Shown: positions 1 through 9,160, counted from the first letter of the stretch. The stretch: 64,000 bases of DNA from Streptomyces cyanogenus (GCF_017526105.1 NZ_CP071839.1:434001-498000); one strand, 5' to 3'. Notes: a model not told the origin generated them from the sequence alone. A program made the numbers and translations.

Positions 1-189
1 CGCGGTGATCGCGATCTCGGGCAGGTTCGTCGCGATCGCCAGCAGGATCAACCCGCCCAGCGCGCTGCCGAGGTGCAGTCGCTCGGCGAGCACATCGGTG
101 GTGTCCGACAGCTTGATCCCCGCAATCCAGATGACAGCCGCACTGGCCGCGAACAATCCCAGCAACAGCGGCGAACTCAAAGATCCCAT
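1..189 (-). CDS. Na+/Ca2+ exchanger-family protein, N-terminal part (cut by window edge)
   Basis: The first 63 codons read leftward from an ATG at 189 and run off the window. The protein begins MGSLSSPLLLGLF and has a first membrane helix (about residues 7-24), then a second hydrophobic stretch containing LAIATNLPEIAIT (about 50-62). A small/hydrophobic run ending in N-L-P-E matches the alpha-1 repeat of the calcium/cation antiporter superfamily, which swaps a divalent cation for H+ or Na+ across the cytoplasmic membrane. Family assignment rests on this motif plus the helices; the second alpha repeat lies outside the window. It is divergent from the GlxA-type regulator at 497. No strong ribosome site is visible. 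Confidence 0.6.
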   Translation of the reverse strand, partial: MGSLSSPLLLGLFAASAAVIWIAGIKLSDTTDVLAERLHLGSALGGLILLAIATNLPEIAITA

Positions 190-496
190 GCGGCCGGGAG
201 TACCCGCCGTTCCAGACCAGAACCAGCAGGCGGAGCGCACCTCACGCCCCACGGCTCAGCGCCGAGCCTCACACTGTCAGCAGCCATGCGTGGAGTCTGC
301 ACGCGGTACAGGCACCAACGCACCTCAATACGGCCACTGCTGCGCAGCAAGCCCATCACTGCTGAGATCGAGCGCTTCCCGCGGGCGGCCGAGCTCGCGG
401 CGGCGTTCTGATGAGGGTCTGGAGAGCGTGGAAGGCAGAGATTCCCTCGTGAGCGCAGTGGCCGTCACGAGGTCACGCCCCACGTAACCTCTTCCT
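190..496. other. Divergent intergenic region, no recognised feature
   Basis: This lies between the leftward exchanger gene and the rightward GlxA-type gene and must hold both promoters. I saw no convincing inverted repeat or small gene; open frames across it have no codon bias or family resemblance. Confidence 0.4.
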
Positions 497-1453
497 GTGC
501 CAGTCTCCCGCCTGCATCGCGTTGCCGTTCTCGTGCTCGAGGGTGCCAAGCCGCTCGACGTCGGCATTCCGGCGCAGGTTTTCACGACCCGTGCGAGCAT
601 GCCGTACGAGGTGCGGGTGTGCGGGGCGACACCAGGTCTCGTGACCGGCGGCGACGGCCTCGCGTACTACGTCGCCCACGGCCTCGACGCGCTCGCGTGG
701 GCCGACATCGTCTTCGTTCCCGGCTACCGATTCCCGGACCGCGACGACCCGCCGCAGGCCGTCGTCGAGGCGCTGATCGCCGCCCACGACCGGGGCGCGC
801 GGCTCGCCGCCATCTCGACGGGTGCCTTCGCGCTCGCCGCCACGGGCCTGCTCGACGGCAGGCGCGCCACGACGCACTGGCACTACGCGCGGGCACTCAT
901 GGCCAGGCATCCGCTCGTGCAGGTCGACGAGAACGTGCTGTTCGTCGACGAGGGCAGCGTGCTCACCTCGGCCGGCGCCGCCTCCGGTATCGACCTGTGC
1001 CTGCACATCCTGCGCGGCGACCTCGGAGTTGCCGCGTCCAACCACGCGGCACGGCGTCTGGTCGCCGCCCCCTACCGCAGCGGCGGCCAGGCGCAGTACG
1101 TGCCGCGCAGTGTCCCCGAACCGCTCGGCGAGCGGTTCGCCGCCACCCGCGAGTGGGCGCTGCACCGGCTCGGCGAGTCCCTCACCCTCGACATACTGGC
1201 GCGCCAGGCCGGGGTCTCGCCGCGCACCTTCTCCCGGCGCTTCGTCGAGGAGACCGGCTACACGCCGATGCAGTGGGTGATGCGCGCCCGCATCGACCTG
1301 GCCCGCGAACTGCTCGAACGCTCGGAGCGCAGCGTCGAACAGATCGCCGCCGACGTCGGGCTCGGCACCGGCGCGAACCTGCGCCTGCACTTCCAGCGCA
1401 TCCTCGGCACCACACCGAGCGAGTACCGGCGCACCTTCACCCGGGGCGAGTGA
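497..1453 (+). CDS. GlxA-family transcriptional regulator (DJ-1/PfpI + AraC HTH)
   Basis: A 318-residue regulator starting at GTG 497. Residues about 5-185 form a DJ-1/PfpI (class I amidotransferase-like) domain, seen in VAVLVLEGAKPLDVGIPAQVF and the ATTHW segment. Residues about 215-315 are a two-helix AraC/XylS DNA-binding domain (LARQAGVSPRTFSRRF, then ERSVEQIAADVGLGTGANLR). In this family the N-terminal domain usually senses a ligand rather than acting as a peptidase. The length is normal. The gene stands alone, 107 bp before the GAPDH gene on the same strand, so it might act on that promoter, but nothing in the sequence proves a target. Confidence 0.9.
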   Translation: MPVSRLHRVAVLVLEGAKPLDVGIPAQVFTTRASMPYEVRVCGATPGLVTGGDGLAYYVAHGLDALAWADIVFVPGYRFPDRDDPPQAVVEALIAAHDRGARLAAISTGAFALAATGLLDGRRATTHWHYARALMARHPLVQVDENVLFVDEGSVLTSAGAASGIDLCLHILRGDLGVAASNHAARRLVAAPYRSGGQAQYVPRSVPEPLGERFAATREWALHRLGESLTLDILARQAGVSPRTFSRRFVEETGYTPMQWVMRARIDLARELLERSERSVEQIAADVGLGTGANLRLHFQRILGTTPSEYRRTFTRGE

Positions 1454-1560
1454 ACCGCCCGACGCAGGGTGGCGGGATCCTTTTGAACCATGGCGTTCCC
1501 GCCACTGTCAGCGGCGCGATCCGCGGGCGAGCCTGGTGGCGACAGGAAGGGACATCACTC

Positions 1561-2559
1561 ATGACTCGCATCGCCGTCAACGGATTCGGCCGCATCGGAC
1601 GCAATGTGCTGCGCGCCCTGCTGGAGCGCGACAGCGCCCTCGAGATCGTCGCTGTCAACGACCTGACGGAGCCCGCCACTCTCGCCCGGCTGCTCGCCTA
1701 CGACAGCACGGCCGGCCGGCTCGGACGCCCGGTGACCGTCGACGGCGACGCCCTCGTCGTCGACGGGCGCCGGATCACGGTGCTGGCCGAGCGCGAGCCG
1801 GCGCAGCTGCCGTGGGCCGAACTCGGGGTCGACATCGTCCTGGAGGCCACCGGCCGCTTCACCTCGGCCAAGGCCGCCCGCGCCCACCTCGACGCCGGCG
1901 CGAAGAAGGTACTCGTCAGCGCGCCGTCGGACGGCGCCGACGTCACGCTCGCGTTCGGGGTCAACACCGACGCCTACGACCCGGCCACGCACACGATCGT
2001 CTCGAACGCCTCCTGCACCACCAACGCGCTCGCGCCGCTCGCCGCGGTCCTCGACGAACTCGCCGGTATCGAGCACGGGTTCATGACGACGGTCCACGCC
2101 TACACGCAGGAGCAGAACCTGCAGGACGGTCCGCACCGCGACGCCCGTCGCGCCCGGGCCGCCGGCGTCAACATCGTGCCGACCACGACCGGTGCCGCCA
2201 AGGCGATCGGCCTGGTGCTGCCGAACCTCGACGGCAAGCTGTCGGGCGACTCGATCCGCGTACCGGTACCGGTGGGCTCGATCGTCGAACTCAACACCAC
2301 CGTCGCCCGCGACGTCACCCGTGACGACGTGCTGGCGGCCTACCGCGCCGCAGCGCAGGGGCCGCTCGCCGGCATCCTCGAGTACTCGGACGACCCGCTC
2401 GTGTCGTCCGACATCACGGGCAATCCCGCCTCCTCGATCTTCGACTCGGCCCTCACCCGCGTCGACGGCCGCCACATCAAGGTGGTCGCCTGGTACGACA
2501 ACGAGTGGGGCTTCTCGAACCGCGTGATCGACACGCTGGAGTTCCTCGCCACCCGCTGA
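1561..2559 (+). CDS. gap: Type I glyceraldehyde-3-phosphate dehydrogenase
   Basis: A 332-residue cytoplasmic enzyme that oxidises glyceraldehyde-3-phosphate to 1,3-bisphosphoglycerate with NAD+ in glycolysis. The Rossmann fold opens with VNGFGRIGRNVLRAL (residues 6-20). Asn33-Asp34 sits where NAD-specific enzymes carry their ribose-binding acidic residue. The catalytic motif SNASCTTNALAPL places the nucleophile at Cys152, and the C-terminal WYDNEWGFSNRV motif is intact. The ATG at 1561 follows a GGAAGG ribosome site with good spacing. Streptomyces often have several gap copies and this could be a secondary paralogue. A strong hairpin follows at 2615. Confidence 0.96.
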   Translation: MTRIAVNGFGRIGRNVLRALLERDSALEIVAVNDLTEPATLARLLAYDSTAGRLGRPVTVDGDALVVDGRRITVLAEREPAQLPWAELGVDIVLEATGRFTSAKAARAHLDAGAKKVLVSAPSDGADVTLAFGVNTDAYDPATHTIVSNASCTTNALAPLAAVLDELAGIEHGFMTTVHAYTQEQNLQDGPHRDARRARAAGVNIVPTTTGAAKAIGLVLPNLDGKLSGDSIRVPVPVGSIVELNTTVARDVTRDDVLAAYRAAAQGPLAGILEYSDDPLVSSDITGNPASSIFDSALTRVDGRHIKVVAWYDNEWGFSNRVIDTLEFLATR

Positions 2560-2988
2560 CCGGACGCCGGGGGGTACCCCGCCCCCAGCGACCGTTCCAC
2601 GCACCACGTCCTTTGGGCGCTCTGGTCGACCAGCAGGACCGACCAGAGCGCCCGAACGGTGCCGCCCCCTGGCCCATCCCACGGCCAAGTGGGCCGAAGA
2701 GCGGCGGTGGGCATTCAGCGACTCGGACGGTACGACGCCGAAGGCCGCCGTCAGTGCCTCGGTCGCACCACCACCCTCGCCAGGTGCTGGGCGCCCGCTT
2801 GCGATCCACTCGACCAGCCGCCCTCGGGTGCCGGGCCGGCGTCCGTCCCCCTGCCGCACCACGTGCGCGGGTCGTCCTCGCCGGGGCTCTCGATCGGCCC
2901 GCCGGCTCCGCCGCGTCGCTCAGCTCCGCGCCGCGGGGATCCAGCCCTCCGAGTGGGCAGCACCGGACTCGTGGCGTGCCGGAGCAGG
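2560..2988. other. Convergent intergenic stretch holding the gap terminator
   Basis: About 430 bp separate gap from the leftward carbonic anhydrase gene. Apart from the hairpin at 2615-2653 I see no gene here; the long open frames that cross it are high-GC artefacts. Confidence 0.5.
2615..2653. terminator. Strong hairpin downstream of gap
   Basis: Perfect 14-bp arms, GGGCGCTCTGGTCG at 2615-2628 and its complement at 2640-2653, enclose an 11-nt loop. There is no T-tract, as is usual for Streptomyces terminators. It lies 56 bp after gap, in the convergent gap facing the carbonic anhydrase gene. Confidence 0.75.
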
Positions 2989-3630
2989 TCAGGACGCGGC
3001 GGGCGCCACCGCATCGAGGCCGCGGGCCGCGACGAGCTGCGCGCTGCCGTCGGCCAGGCGGTAGCACAGGCCCACCACGGCGGCCTGCCCCGCGGCGACC
3101 TTCTCGGCGAGCACCCGGGAGCGGTCCAGCAGCAGGTCGACCGTGTGCCTTATGTGCTCGGCGAGGATCTCCTCCGGCTCGACCCGTCCAGCGGCCCGCG
3201 CCGCCAGCACGCTGGGCGTCACCCGCTCCACGACGTCGCGCACGTACCCGGCCGGTGCCATGCCGTCCTCCAGTGCTGCGCACGCCGCTCCGACCGCGCC
3301 GCACGAGTCGTGACCGAGCACCACGACCAGCGGGCAGCCCAGCACGTCGACGCCGTATTCGATGCTGCCCAGCACCTCCGGGCCGACGACGTGGCCTGCG
3401 GTGCGTACCACGAACAGATCACCCAGACCGCGGTCGAAGATGATCTCGGCGGCCAGCCGGGAGTCGGAACAGCCGAACAGCACGGCGAAGGGCTGCTGCG
3501 AGGGTGCGATCTCGGCGCGGCGGGTGGCGTCCTGGTTCGGGTGCTCAGGGGTGCCCGCGACGAAGCGCTGGTTTCCGGCCAGCAGCAGCTCGAAGGCGTC
3601 CTGGGGCGTCGGTGTCCTGATCTCGGTCAT
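2989..3630 (-). CDS. Beta-class carbonic anhydrase
   Basis: A 213-residue enzyme, read from the ATG at 3630, that interconverts CO2 and bicarbonate. The beta-class zinc site is complete: Cys54 and Asp56 in the GCSDSR motif, and His107 and Cys110 in LGHDSCGAV. The start at MTEIRTPTPQ is preferred over an upstream in-frame GTG because the extra 11 residues lie before where the family begins. The gene stands alone and converges on gap. No partner is evident; family members supply bicarbonate for carboxylation reactions. Confidence 0.93.
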   Translation of the reverse strand: MTEIRTPTPQDAFELLLAGNQRFVAGTPEHPNQDATRRAEIAPSQQPFAVLFGCSDSRLAAEIIFDRGLGDLFVVRTAGHVVGPEVLGSIEYGVDVLGCPLVVVLGHDSCGAVGAACAALEDGMAPAGYVRDVVERVTPSVLAARAAGRVEPEEILAEHIRHTVDLLLDRSRVLAEKVAAGQAAVVGLCYRLADGSAQLVAARGLDAVAPAAS

Positions 3631-3822
3631 GTGCGCAGCATAGGACGCGTCGCCGCGCGTCACACCGCCTGGCCGTGCGTCTGCCCCGTGCCGCGACGTA
3701 CGTCACACCGCGTCCCACGCCATCACCGCGGTCCGAGCTGGGCGACCCGCTGCCTACGAGCGAGGTCGGCGGGCGCGTAAGCCGGACCTTCCGTAGATTG
3801 AAGAGCGAGCCACTGGCAGGGA

Positions 3823-5088
3823 ATGCGTGTGACACCGAAGATCGACTACCCAGGGGTGTTCGCCGCCCTTCCGAGCCCGTGCCTGGTGCTGGGCACGGAC
3901 CTGGTGATCGCCGATGCCAACCCGGCCTTCTGCGAGGTGACCGGACGCAACCGGGGCGAGCTGCTCGGGCAGTACCTCTTCGACGTCTTCCCGGACAACC
4001 CCGCCGACCCGGAGGCCGACGGAGTGATCACGCTGAAGTCCTCACTGCACCGTGTCCTGTCCTCCGGCCAGACGGATCACATGGCACTGCAGAAGTACGA
4101 CATCCCGGTCCCCGGCAGCCCCGAGGTGTTCAAGGAACGGTGGTGGACCGCGATCAACGTGCCCGTCCTCGGCCCGGACGGAAAGGTCGCCTGGATCATC
4201 CACCGGTCCGAGGACATGACCGACGTCGCCCGCGCCCGCCGCACCGCGCACCTGCCGCCGGTCAGCCCCGGCCGGGAAGCGGCCATGGAAGCCGAGCTGT
4301 ACGCCCGGGCGCGGCAGCTGCAGCATCTGAACGAGGAGCTGCGACAGGCCCACGCACGGGAACGGCGCGTCGCCGTCGCCCTGCAGGAAGCCATGCTCCA
4401 CTCCCCCGATCTGGCCCGGCACCCGAATATCGCCGTGCGCTACCTGCCCGCGACCGGATCACTGAACGTGTGCGGCGACTGGTACGACGCGGTCGACCTT
4501 GCCGGGGACCGTTTCACCGTCACGGTCGGCGACGTGGTCGGCCACGGGCTCATGGCCGCCACCGTCATGGGCAGGCTGCGCAGCGCACTGAGCGCCGCCA
4601 CCCGCACCGTCCACGGCCCCGCCCAGGCGCTGGAGGTCCTCGGGCTCTACGCCCGCTCGGTCGAGGGAGCGCTGGCCGCCACCGCCGTCCAGGTCCTCGT
4701 CGACTGCCAGAGCCACCTGCTCATCTACAGCAGCGCCGGCCACCCGCCTCCCGCCCTGTTGCACCCGGACGGCTCCTGCCACCTGCTCGACCAGGCCACC
4801 GACCCGCCGCTGGGTGCCCGCCCCGAACACGTCCCCCGCCCCCAGGCCAACATGACCTACACCCCCGGCGACACCCTGGTCCTCTACACCGACGGCCTGA
4901 TCGAACGCCGCGGTGAGGACATCGACACCGGTCTGACCCGCTTGACCACCACGCTCGCCACCTGCACCGAGTTCGGCGCGGAACACCTCGCCGACGCCCT
5001 CCTCTCCCGCCTGGGTCTGGCCGGCGGCGCCACCGACGACATCGCCATCGTCGTCGTCCGCCTGGACGGAACGACCCGACCGTACTGA
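3823..5088 (+). CDS. PAS domain-containing PP2C (SpoIIE/RsbU-type) phosphatase
   Basis: A 421-residue protein. Residues about 8-135 form a PAS sensor domain (IADANPAFCEVTGRNRGELLG is typical). A charged probable coiled coil spans about 145-185. A SpoIIE-type PP2C phosphatase fills about 195-415, with metal-site motifs GDWYD, VGDVVGHG, SAGHPPP and a late ATDDIAIVV. Such proteins dephosphorylate anti-sigma-factor antagonists in partner-switching pathways. There is no kinase or anti-sigma gene beside it. The start could be ATG 3823 or GTG 3829; the AGGGA sequence just upstream fits GTG 3829 slightly better. Two more PP2C phosphatases lie near the right end of the window. Confidence 0.9.
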   Translation: MRVTPKIDYPGVFAALPSPCLVLGTDLVIADANPAFCEVTGRNRGELLGQYLFDVFPDNPADPEADGVITLKSSLHRVLSSGQTDHMALQKYDIPVPGSPEVFKERWWTAINVPVLGPDGKVAWIIHRSEDMTDVARARRTAHLPPVSPGREAAMEAELYARARQLQHLNEELRQAHARERRVAVALQEAMLHSPDLARHPNIAVRYLPATGSLNVCGDWYDAVDLAGDRFTVTVGDVVGHGLMAATVMGRLRSALSAATRTVHGPAQALEVLGLYARSVEGALAATAVQVLVDCQSHLLIYSSAGHPPPALLHPDGSCHLLDQATDPPLGARPEHVPRPQANMTYTPGDTLVLYTDGLIERRGEDIDTGLTRLTTTLATCTEFGAEHLADALLSRLGLAGGATDDIAIVVVRLDGTTRPY

Positions 5089-5313
5089 TCGGGCCGATGC
5101 CGGCGTCGGTGGGCGTCCGGCCGTGAGGGCAACGGCCGGCTCCCGCGCGCCGCAGAGCATGTCCCACAGAACCGTCCGCAGGGTCGTCTCGCCCTTCGCC
5201 GGTGACTTCACGGCGTGACGCATACGCGCCTCGTAGTCGAACGAGACGAGGCCGAGTCCCTCGACGCGGGCGGACCGGCGGTTCGGCCCGAGCGCTGGCT
5301 TGTGCAACACCCT

Positions 5314-7191
5314 TCAGCCTGTGACCGTCCAGAGGCGGATCTTGTTGTCGGAGCCGGCACTGGCGAGGAGCTTGCCGTCGGTGGTGAAGGCGACCGAGTG
5401 AACGGCGTCGGTGTGGCCGACGAGGGGGCGGCCGAGCGGTTTCGGCTTCGCCGGGTCGGTCAGGTTCCAGAGGCGGATCCTCTTGTCGGCACCGGCGCTG
5501 GCCAGGACCTTTCCGTCGGTGGTGAAGGCGAGGCAGTAGACCGCGTCCGTGTGGCCGGTGAGGGGGGCGCCGATCTGGGTCGGGTTCGCGAGGTCGGTCA
5601 CGTTCCACAGGCGGACCGTCCGATCCCCGCCTGCGCTGGCCAGGACCTTGCCGTCGGGGCTGAACACCACGCTGTGCACGCGGTTCTTGTGGCCGGGGAC
5701 GGGTGCGCCCACGGTGGCCGGCGGGGTGGCCACGTTCCACAGCAGGATCGAGTTGTCGGCGCTGCCGGTGGCCATGAGGCTCGGGTCGGGACTGAACGCC
5801 ACGGAGAGGACGGCATCGGTGTGGCCGGTGCCGGGCCGGCCCATGGGTGTCGGCTGCGCGGGGTCCGACACATTCCAGAGGCGGAGCGTCCGATCCGCGC
5901 TGCCGCTGGCCAGGACGGTGCCGTCGGGGTTGAAGGCGACCGAGAAGACGGCATCCGTGTGGCCGGTCAGCCGGCTGAGCGGCTTCGGTTTCGTGGGATC
6001 GGTCGTCTTCCACAGCCGGACCGCGTTGTCGTTGCCGCCGCCGGCCAGGAGGCCGCCGTCGGGGCTGAAAGCCACCGCGTCGACGTTGTCCGTGGGGGCG
6101 GTGAGGGAGACGAACGGTACCGGCTTCGCCGGGTCGGTCACCTTCCACAACCGGATCGTCCGATCCGCGCTGCCGCTGGCCAGGATCTCACCGGCAGGAC
6201 GGAACGCCACCGACAGGACGGCCCCCTTGTGAGCGGCGAGGGTCTGCCCGGGCGAGGGTGCACCGGTCACCTTCGTCACGGGGGAGCCGCTCGACGACGG
6301 TCCACTGGGGCCCGATGTGTCGTGGTCCGACCAGCTTTCAACCACCCATTCCAGGGCCGCGGTACCGAGGGCCAGACCGGCGGCGGAGCCCACGACCAGA
6401 AACCCGCGCCGGTTCCACCGGGCCGGCGGCGCCCCCTCGCCGGGGGGCGTGTCGCCGGGGTGCGCTGCGGCGGGCGGGCCCTTCACCAGGGTGAGACCTC
6501 CCGCCGTGTTCATCACCCGCCGCTCGGGCAGTGGTAACGACCGGGCGAGGAGGTGGTGGTGCACGGTGTCGAACAACGCGTCGAGGGTGAGCGGATCCGG
6601 GTGGCGCAGCGCCGCGAGCAGTGCCTCGGTGAAGGCGGTGTGGGTCGCGCCCGGCAGAGCCCGCGAGGGCTTGGTCGCCGATGACGAGGCGAGGACGTAC
6701 GTGCCGGCGATGTCGATCTGCCCGCCGACCAGCCCTTGCTCGTCCCCCATCGGACCGGTCGCCCGGCCGGAGAAGCAGCAGTCGAGTACGAGCACCTTGA
6801 CCGCCGCGCGACTGTCGAGCATCGCCTCCCGGAGGACGTCGTAAGGGAGCGCGGTCACGCTCGTCCGCGCCGGGTCGGTGTGGAACACGGCCAGATGGAG
6901 CCTGCCCTGCCCGTCGACGATTCCGTGACCTGCGTAGTAGACGAGCAGTACGTCCGTGGCCTCGCCGGCGGCCTCGGTGACGGGGAGGCCGAAGTCGGTC
7001 GGGACCCGGGGCTCGTGGACCATGACACAGTGCTCGTCCCGCAGAGTCCCGTTGACCGGGTCCGTGAGGACCGCCTTCAAATCGGCGAGGTTCGCCCGCA
7101 CCGCCGGGAGCCCGGGCAGTTTGGGGTGTTCGTACCGGCTCACGCCGATCAGGACGGCCCGCGAACCAGCCGGATCCGGGAACCGGGTCAC
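5314..7191 (-). CDS. Membrane-anchored caspase-like protease with seven WD40 repeats
   Basis: A 625-residue protein starting at GTG 7191. Residues 10-235 form a caspase/C14 domain: catalytic His89 in YYAGHG and Cys139 in LDCCFSG. A single hydrophobic segment follows at about 263-281, flanked by arginines before and acids after, which predicts an N-in, C-out orientation. Residues about 310-625 hold seven WD40 repeats, seen as repeated GHTDAV..VAF and RLW blocks, enough for a closed propeller. The GTG start overlaps the TGA of the EACC1 gene upstream, so the two are translationally coupled. In described NTP-dependent conflict systems a caspase effector sits with EACC1. Here the propeller may sense a ligand or partner; the target protein is unknown. 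Confidence 0.9.
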   Translation of the reverse strand: MTRFPDPAGSRAVLIGVSRYEHPKLPGLPAVRANLADLKAVLTDPVNGTLRDEHCVMVHEPRVPTDFGLPVTEAAGEATDVLLVYYAGHGIVDGQGRLHLAVFHTDPARTSVTALPYDVLREAMLDSRAAVKVLVLDCCFSGRATGPMGDEQGLVGGQIDIAGTYVLASSSATKPSRALPGATHTAFTEALLAALRHPDPLTLDALFDTVHHHLLARSLPLPERRVMNTAGGLTLVKGPPAAAHPGDTPPGEGAPPARWNRRGFLVVGSAAGLALGTAALEWVVESWSDHDTSGPSGPSSSGSPVTKVTGAPSPGQTLAAHKGAVLSVAFRPAGEILASGSADRTIRLWKVTDPAKPVPFVSLTAPTDNVDAVAFSPDGGLLAGGGNDNAVRLWKTTDPTKPKPLSRLTGHTDAVFSVAFNPDGTVLASGSADRTLRLWNVSDPAQPTPMGRPGTGHTDAVLSVAFSPDPSLMATGSADNSILLWNVATPPATVGAPVPGHKNRVHSVVFSPDGKVLASAGGDRTVRLWNVTDLANPTQIGAPLTGHTDAVYCLAFTTDGKVLASAGADKRIRLWNLTDPAKPKPLGRPLVGHTDAVHSVAFTTDGKLLASAGSDNKIRLWTVTG

Positions 7192-7613
7192 TCCGGCGTC
7201 TCCTCCCCGTCCCTGCCTGTCTGCCCCTCCGTCAGCAACCGCTCGACGACCTCGACCAGTTCGGGGACGTCGACGCGTTTGCCGTCCACCTCGACGGTGC
7301 GTCCGTTCTCGCTGGTGACGGTGATCCGCAGGTCCGCACGGCGATGCTGGACCCAGGTGGCCAGAGCGCCGATCAGCGCGCCGACCGCGGCCGCACCCAC
7401 ACCGCCGGGGCCGAGGGCCACCACCAGGGCGTCCAGCCCTCCCCCCATCTCGCCCGGCATGATCGGGGCGTGTTCGACGCGCACTCGTCCGCGCAGCGCG
7501 TCCTCGTGCCGCAACCAGTCGAAGAGGGATCTCAGCTCGTCGGGCCCATGATCGGTCTCGCCGGACCCGGACTCGGTGCGGATGCGCAGCTCTTGAGATG
7601 TCGCCGATGTCAC
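7188..7613 (-). CDS. Effector-associated constant component EACC1-like protein
   Basis: A 141-residue protein from GTG 7613. It shows the EACC1 layout: a strand with LRIRTESG, a helix with LFDWLRHED, the motif APIMPGEMGGGLDALVVALGPGG (residues about 50-72, shared with bacterial conflict-system EACC1 proteins), a hydrophobic glycine/alanine helix (about 72-92), then a strand pair ITVTSENGRTVEVDG. EACC1 is a constant adaptor next to variable effectors such as caspases in actinomycete conflict systems; its biochemistry is not established. It is first in a two-gene operon and overlaps the caspase gene by four bases (GTGA). The start is inferred from the family N-terminus; only weak ribosome-site sequence is visible. 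Confidence 0.8.
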   Translation of the reverse strand: MTSATSQELRIRTESGSGETDHGPDELRSLFDWLRHEDALRGRVRVEHAPIMPGEMGGGLDALVVALGPGGVGAAAVGALIGALATWVQHRRADLRITVTSENGRTVEVDGKRVDVPELVEVVERLLTEGQTGRDGEETPE

Positions 7614-7789
7614 CCGCTCATCATCGCGCGCGAGGGCCGGAACCGGGCGGAATCCCAGCACTTCGCCTTCTCGAACCGGCTGGGCGCCGGCAGCAGACCA
7701 CCCGTGCTGATCCCCGCCGGCACCCGGCCTTCGTGTGTCAGCCGTTGTGGCGGCGACAGCGGGCGGTGGGTGTGAGGGGGTGGTGGGGG

Positions 7790-9160
7790 TCAGACGGGTT
7801 CGGGTTCGGGTTGGGGTTCGGGTTGGGGTAGGGGGGTCGGGGTGGGGTGCCAGAGTTTGGTGGTGCGCTGGTAGGCGTGGATGACGGAGGCTGTGGCCAG
7901 GAGGAGGAGGGGGCCGGACAGCCAGGGGTGTTGGGCCATGGGGGCCGGCAGGTAGCGGTAGGACAGCAGCAGGGCGGTGAACACCGTTGCGCCGTGGGTG
8001 ACCAGGTGGGTGGCGGCGCGGTCCCAGCCGCGCGCCTGGGCGCGTAGTGCGGTTTCGATGGTGAGGGTGAAGACGATGCCGGCGAGGATGTCCGCGCCGT
8101 AGTGGTAGCCGAAGCCGAGGGTGGCGCCGAGGGTGGCGATCAGCCAGAAGGTGCCGGCGAAGCGCAGGATGCGCGGGCCGGTGCGGGAGTGGAGGAAGAT
8201 CGCGGTGGCCCAGGCGGTGTGGAGGCTGGGCATGCAGTTGCGGGGGGTGATCTGGTCGAAGGGCATGGGGTGGGGGGTGTGCAGGGGTGGCGGGGTGTCG
8301 GGCCACAGGTGGGCTGCTGCCCAGTGGCCGCCGTCGGTGCCGTAGGCGAAGATCGGTCCGACCACGGGGAAGATCATGTAGATGCCGGGGCCGAGGAGGC
8401 CGATGACCAGGAAGGTGCGCACCAGGTGGTGGCGGGGGAAGCGGCGTTCGGTGGCGACGTGGCGCAGTTGGTACAGGGCGACGACGACCGCGGCGACGGC
8501 GAGCTGGATGTAGACGTAGTCCAGGATGTGTGCGCCGATGGTGCCGGTGGCCCGGACCAGCCGGCCCGCGAGCCAGGAGGGGTTGCCCAGGGCGTGGTCG
8601 GCGGTGGCGACGTACTGGTCCAGGACCAGCGGGCGGGTCTTGGAGGTGATCAGCAGCCAGGCGTCGCCGGTCTTGCGGCCGGCCACCAGCAGCAGAGCCA
8701 GCCCCACGCCTTTGAGCAGCAGGGTCCGTTCGGGGCCGGTGCGGCGGGTGACGGCGATGACCGCGTACGCCAGTACCACCCACAGGGCGCCGTTGCCGAA
8801 GGGGTGGCCGTAACCGTGGGGGGACTTGATGCCGGCCGCCCAGCGCACCAGCAGCAGGACCAGGTCGACACCCACCGCCGCGACGGCCGCGATCGCCCGT
8901 TCACGCCAGGTGAGGACCACCATCATCAACGCCATCCCGGCGTACAGCAAAGGCCCCGACTTGGGTGGAAGGATCACTTCCTTCACCTGGTTGGTCATCG
9001 GCCCCGGCATACCGTAGTGACGCGCGGCGATCTCCAACGCGACGAGGAATCCCAGAGCCGTGACCGCTGCCGCGGTCCACAGCACCACCCGCGGCTCACG
9101 CCACACACTCAAGCCGGTATTTCCGTTGTTCCGCGTCACCCGCGACGTTATAGGTATCAA
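7790..9160 (-). CDS. PAP2-family (AUR1-like) integral membrane phosphatase/transferase
   Basis: A 456-residue polytopic protein with about ten hydrophobic helices. The PAP2/AUR1 motifs lie in the second half: PRNCMPSLHTAW (histidine of motif C2) and GFGYHYGADILAG (motif C3). The family removes or transfers lipid-linked phosphate groups; the AUR1-like spacing suggests transfer of a headgroup such as inositol phosphate, but the substrate cannot be read from sequence. The N-terminal five helices are an extra domain that PAP2 minimal proteins lack. The C-terminus is a proline/glutamate tail (PEPQPEPQPEPEP-like), encoded by the G-rich tract near 7795-7840. It is divergent from the AraC-GyrI gene. 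Confidence 0.85.
   Translation of the reverse strand: MIPITSRVTRNNGNTGLSVWREPRVVLWTAAAVTALGFLVALEIAARHYGMPGPMTNQVKEVILPPKSGPLLYAGMALMMVVLTWRERAIAAVAAVGVDLVLLLVRWAAGIKSPHGYGHPFGNGALWVVLAYAVIAVTRRTGPERTLLLKGVGLALLLVAGRKTGDAWLLITSKTRPLVLDQYVATADHALGNPSWLAGRLVRATGTIGAHILDYVYIQLAVAAVVVALYQLRHVATERRFPRHHLVRTFLVIGLLGPGIYMIFPVVGPIFAYGTDGGHWAAAHLWPDTPPPLHTPHPMPFDQITPRNCMPSLHTAWATAIFLHSRTGPRILRFAGTFWLIATLGATLGFGYHYGADILAGIVFTLTIETALRAQARGWDRAATHLVTHGATVFTALLLSYRYLPAPMAQHPWLSGPLLLLATASVIHAYQRTTKLWHPTPTPLPQPEPQPEPEPV

Noticed and set aside
1555..2862. A 435-codon leftward open frame across gap
   Set aside because: It is a high-GC shadow on the opposite strand of gap, with no family-like motifs and wrong codon-position G+C.
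7795..7840. G-rich GGGTTCGGGTTGGGG tract
   Set aside because: It resembles a telomere or G-quadruplex but is the coding strand complement of the Pro-Glu-Gln tail of the PAP2 gene. It could fold, but the coding explanation is sufficient.
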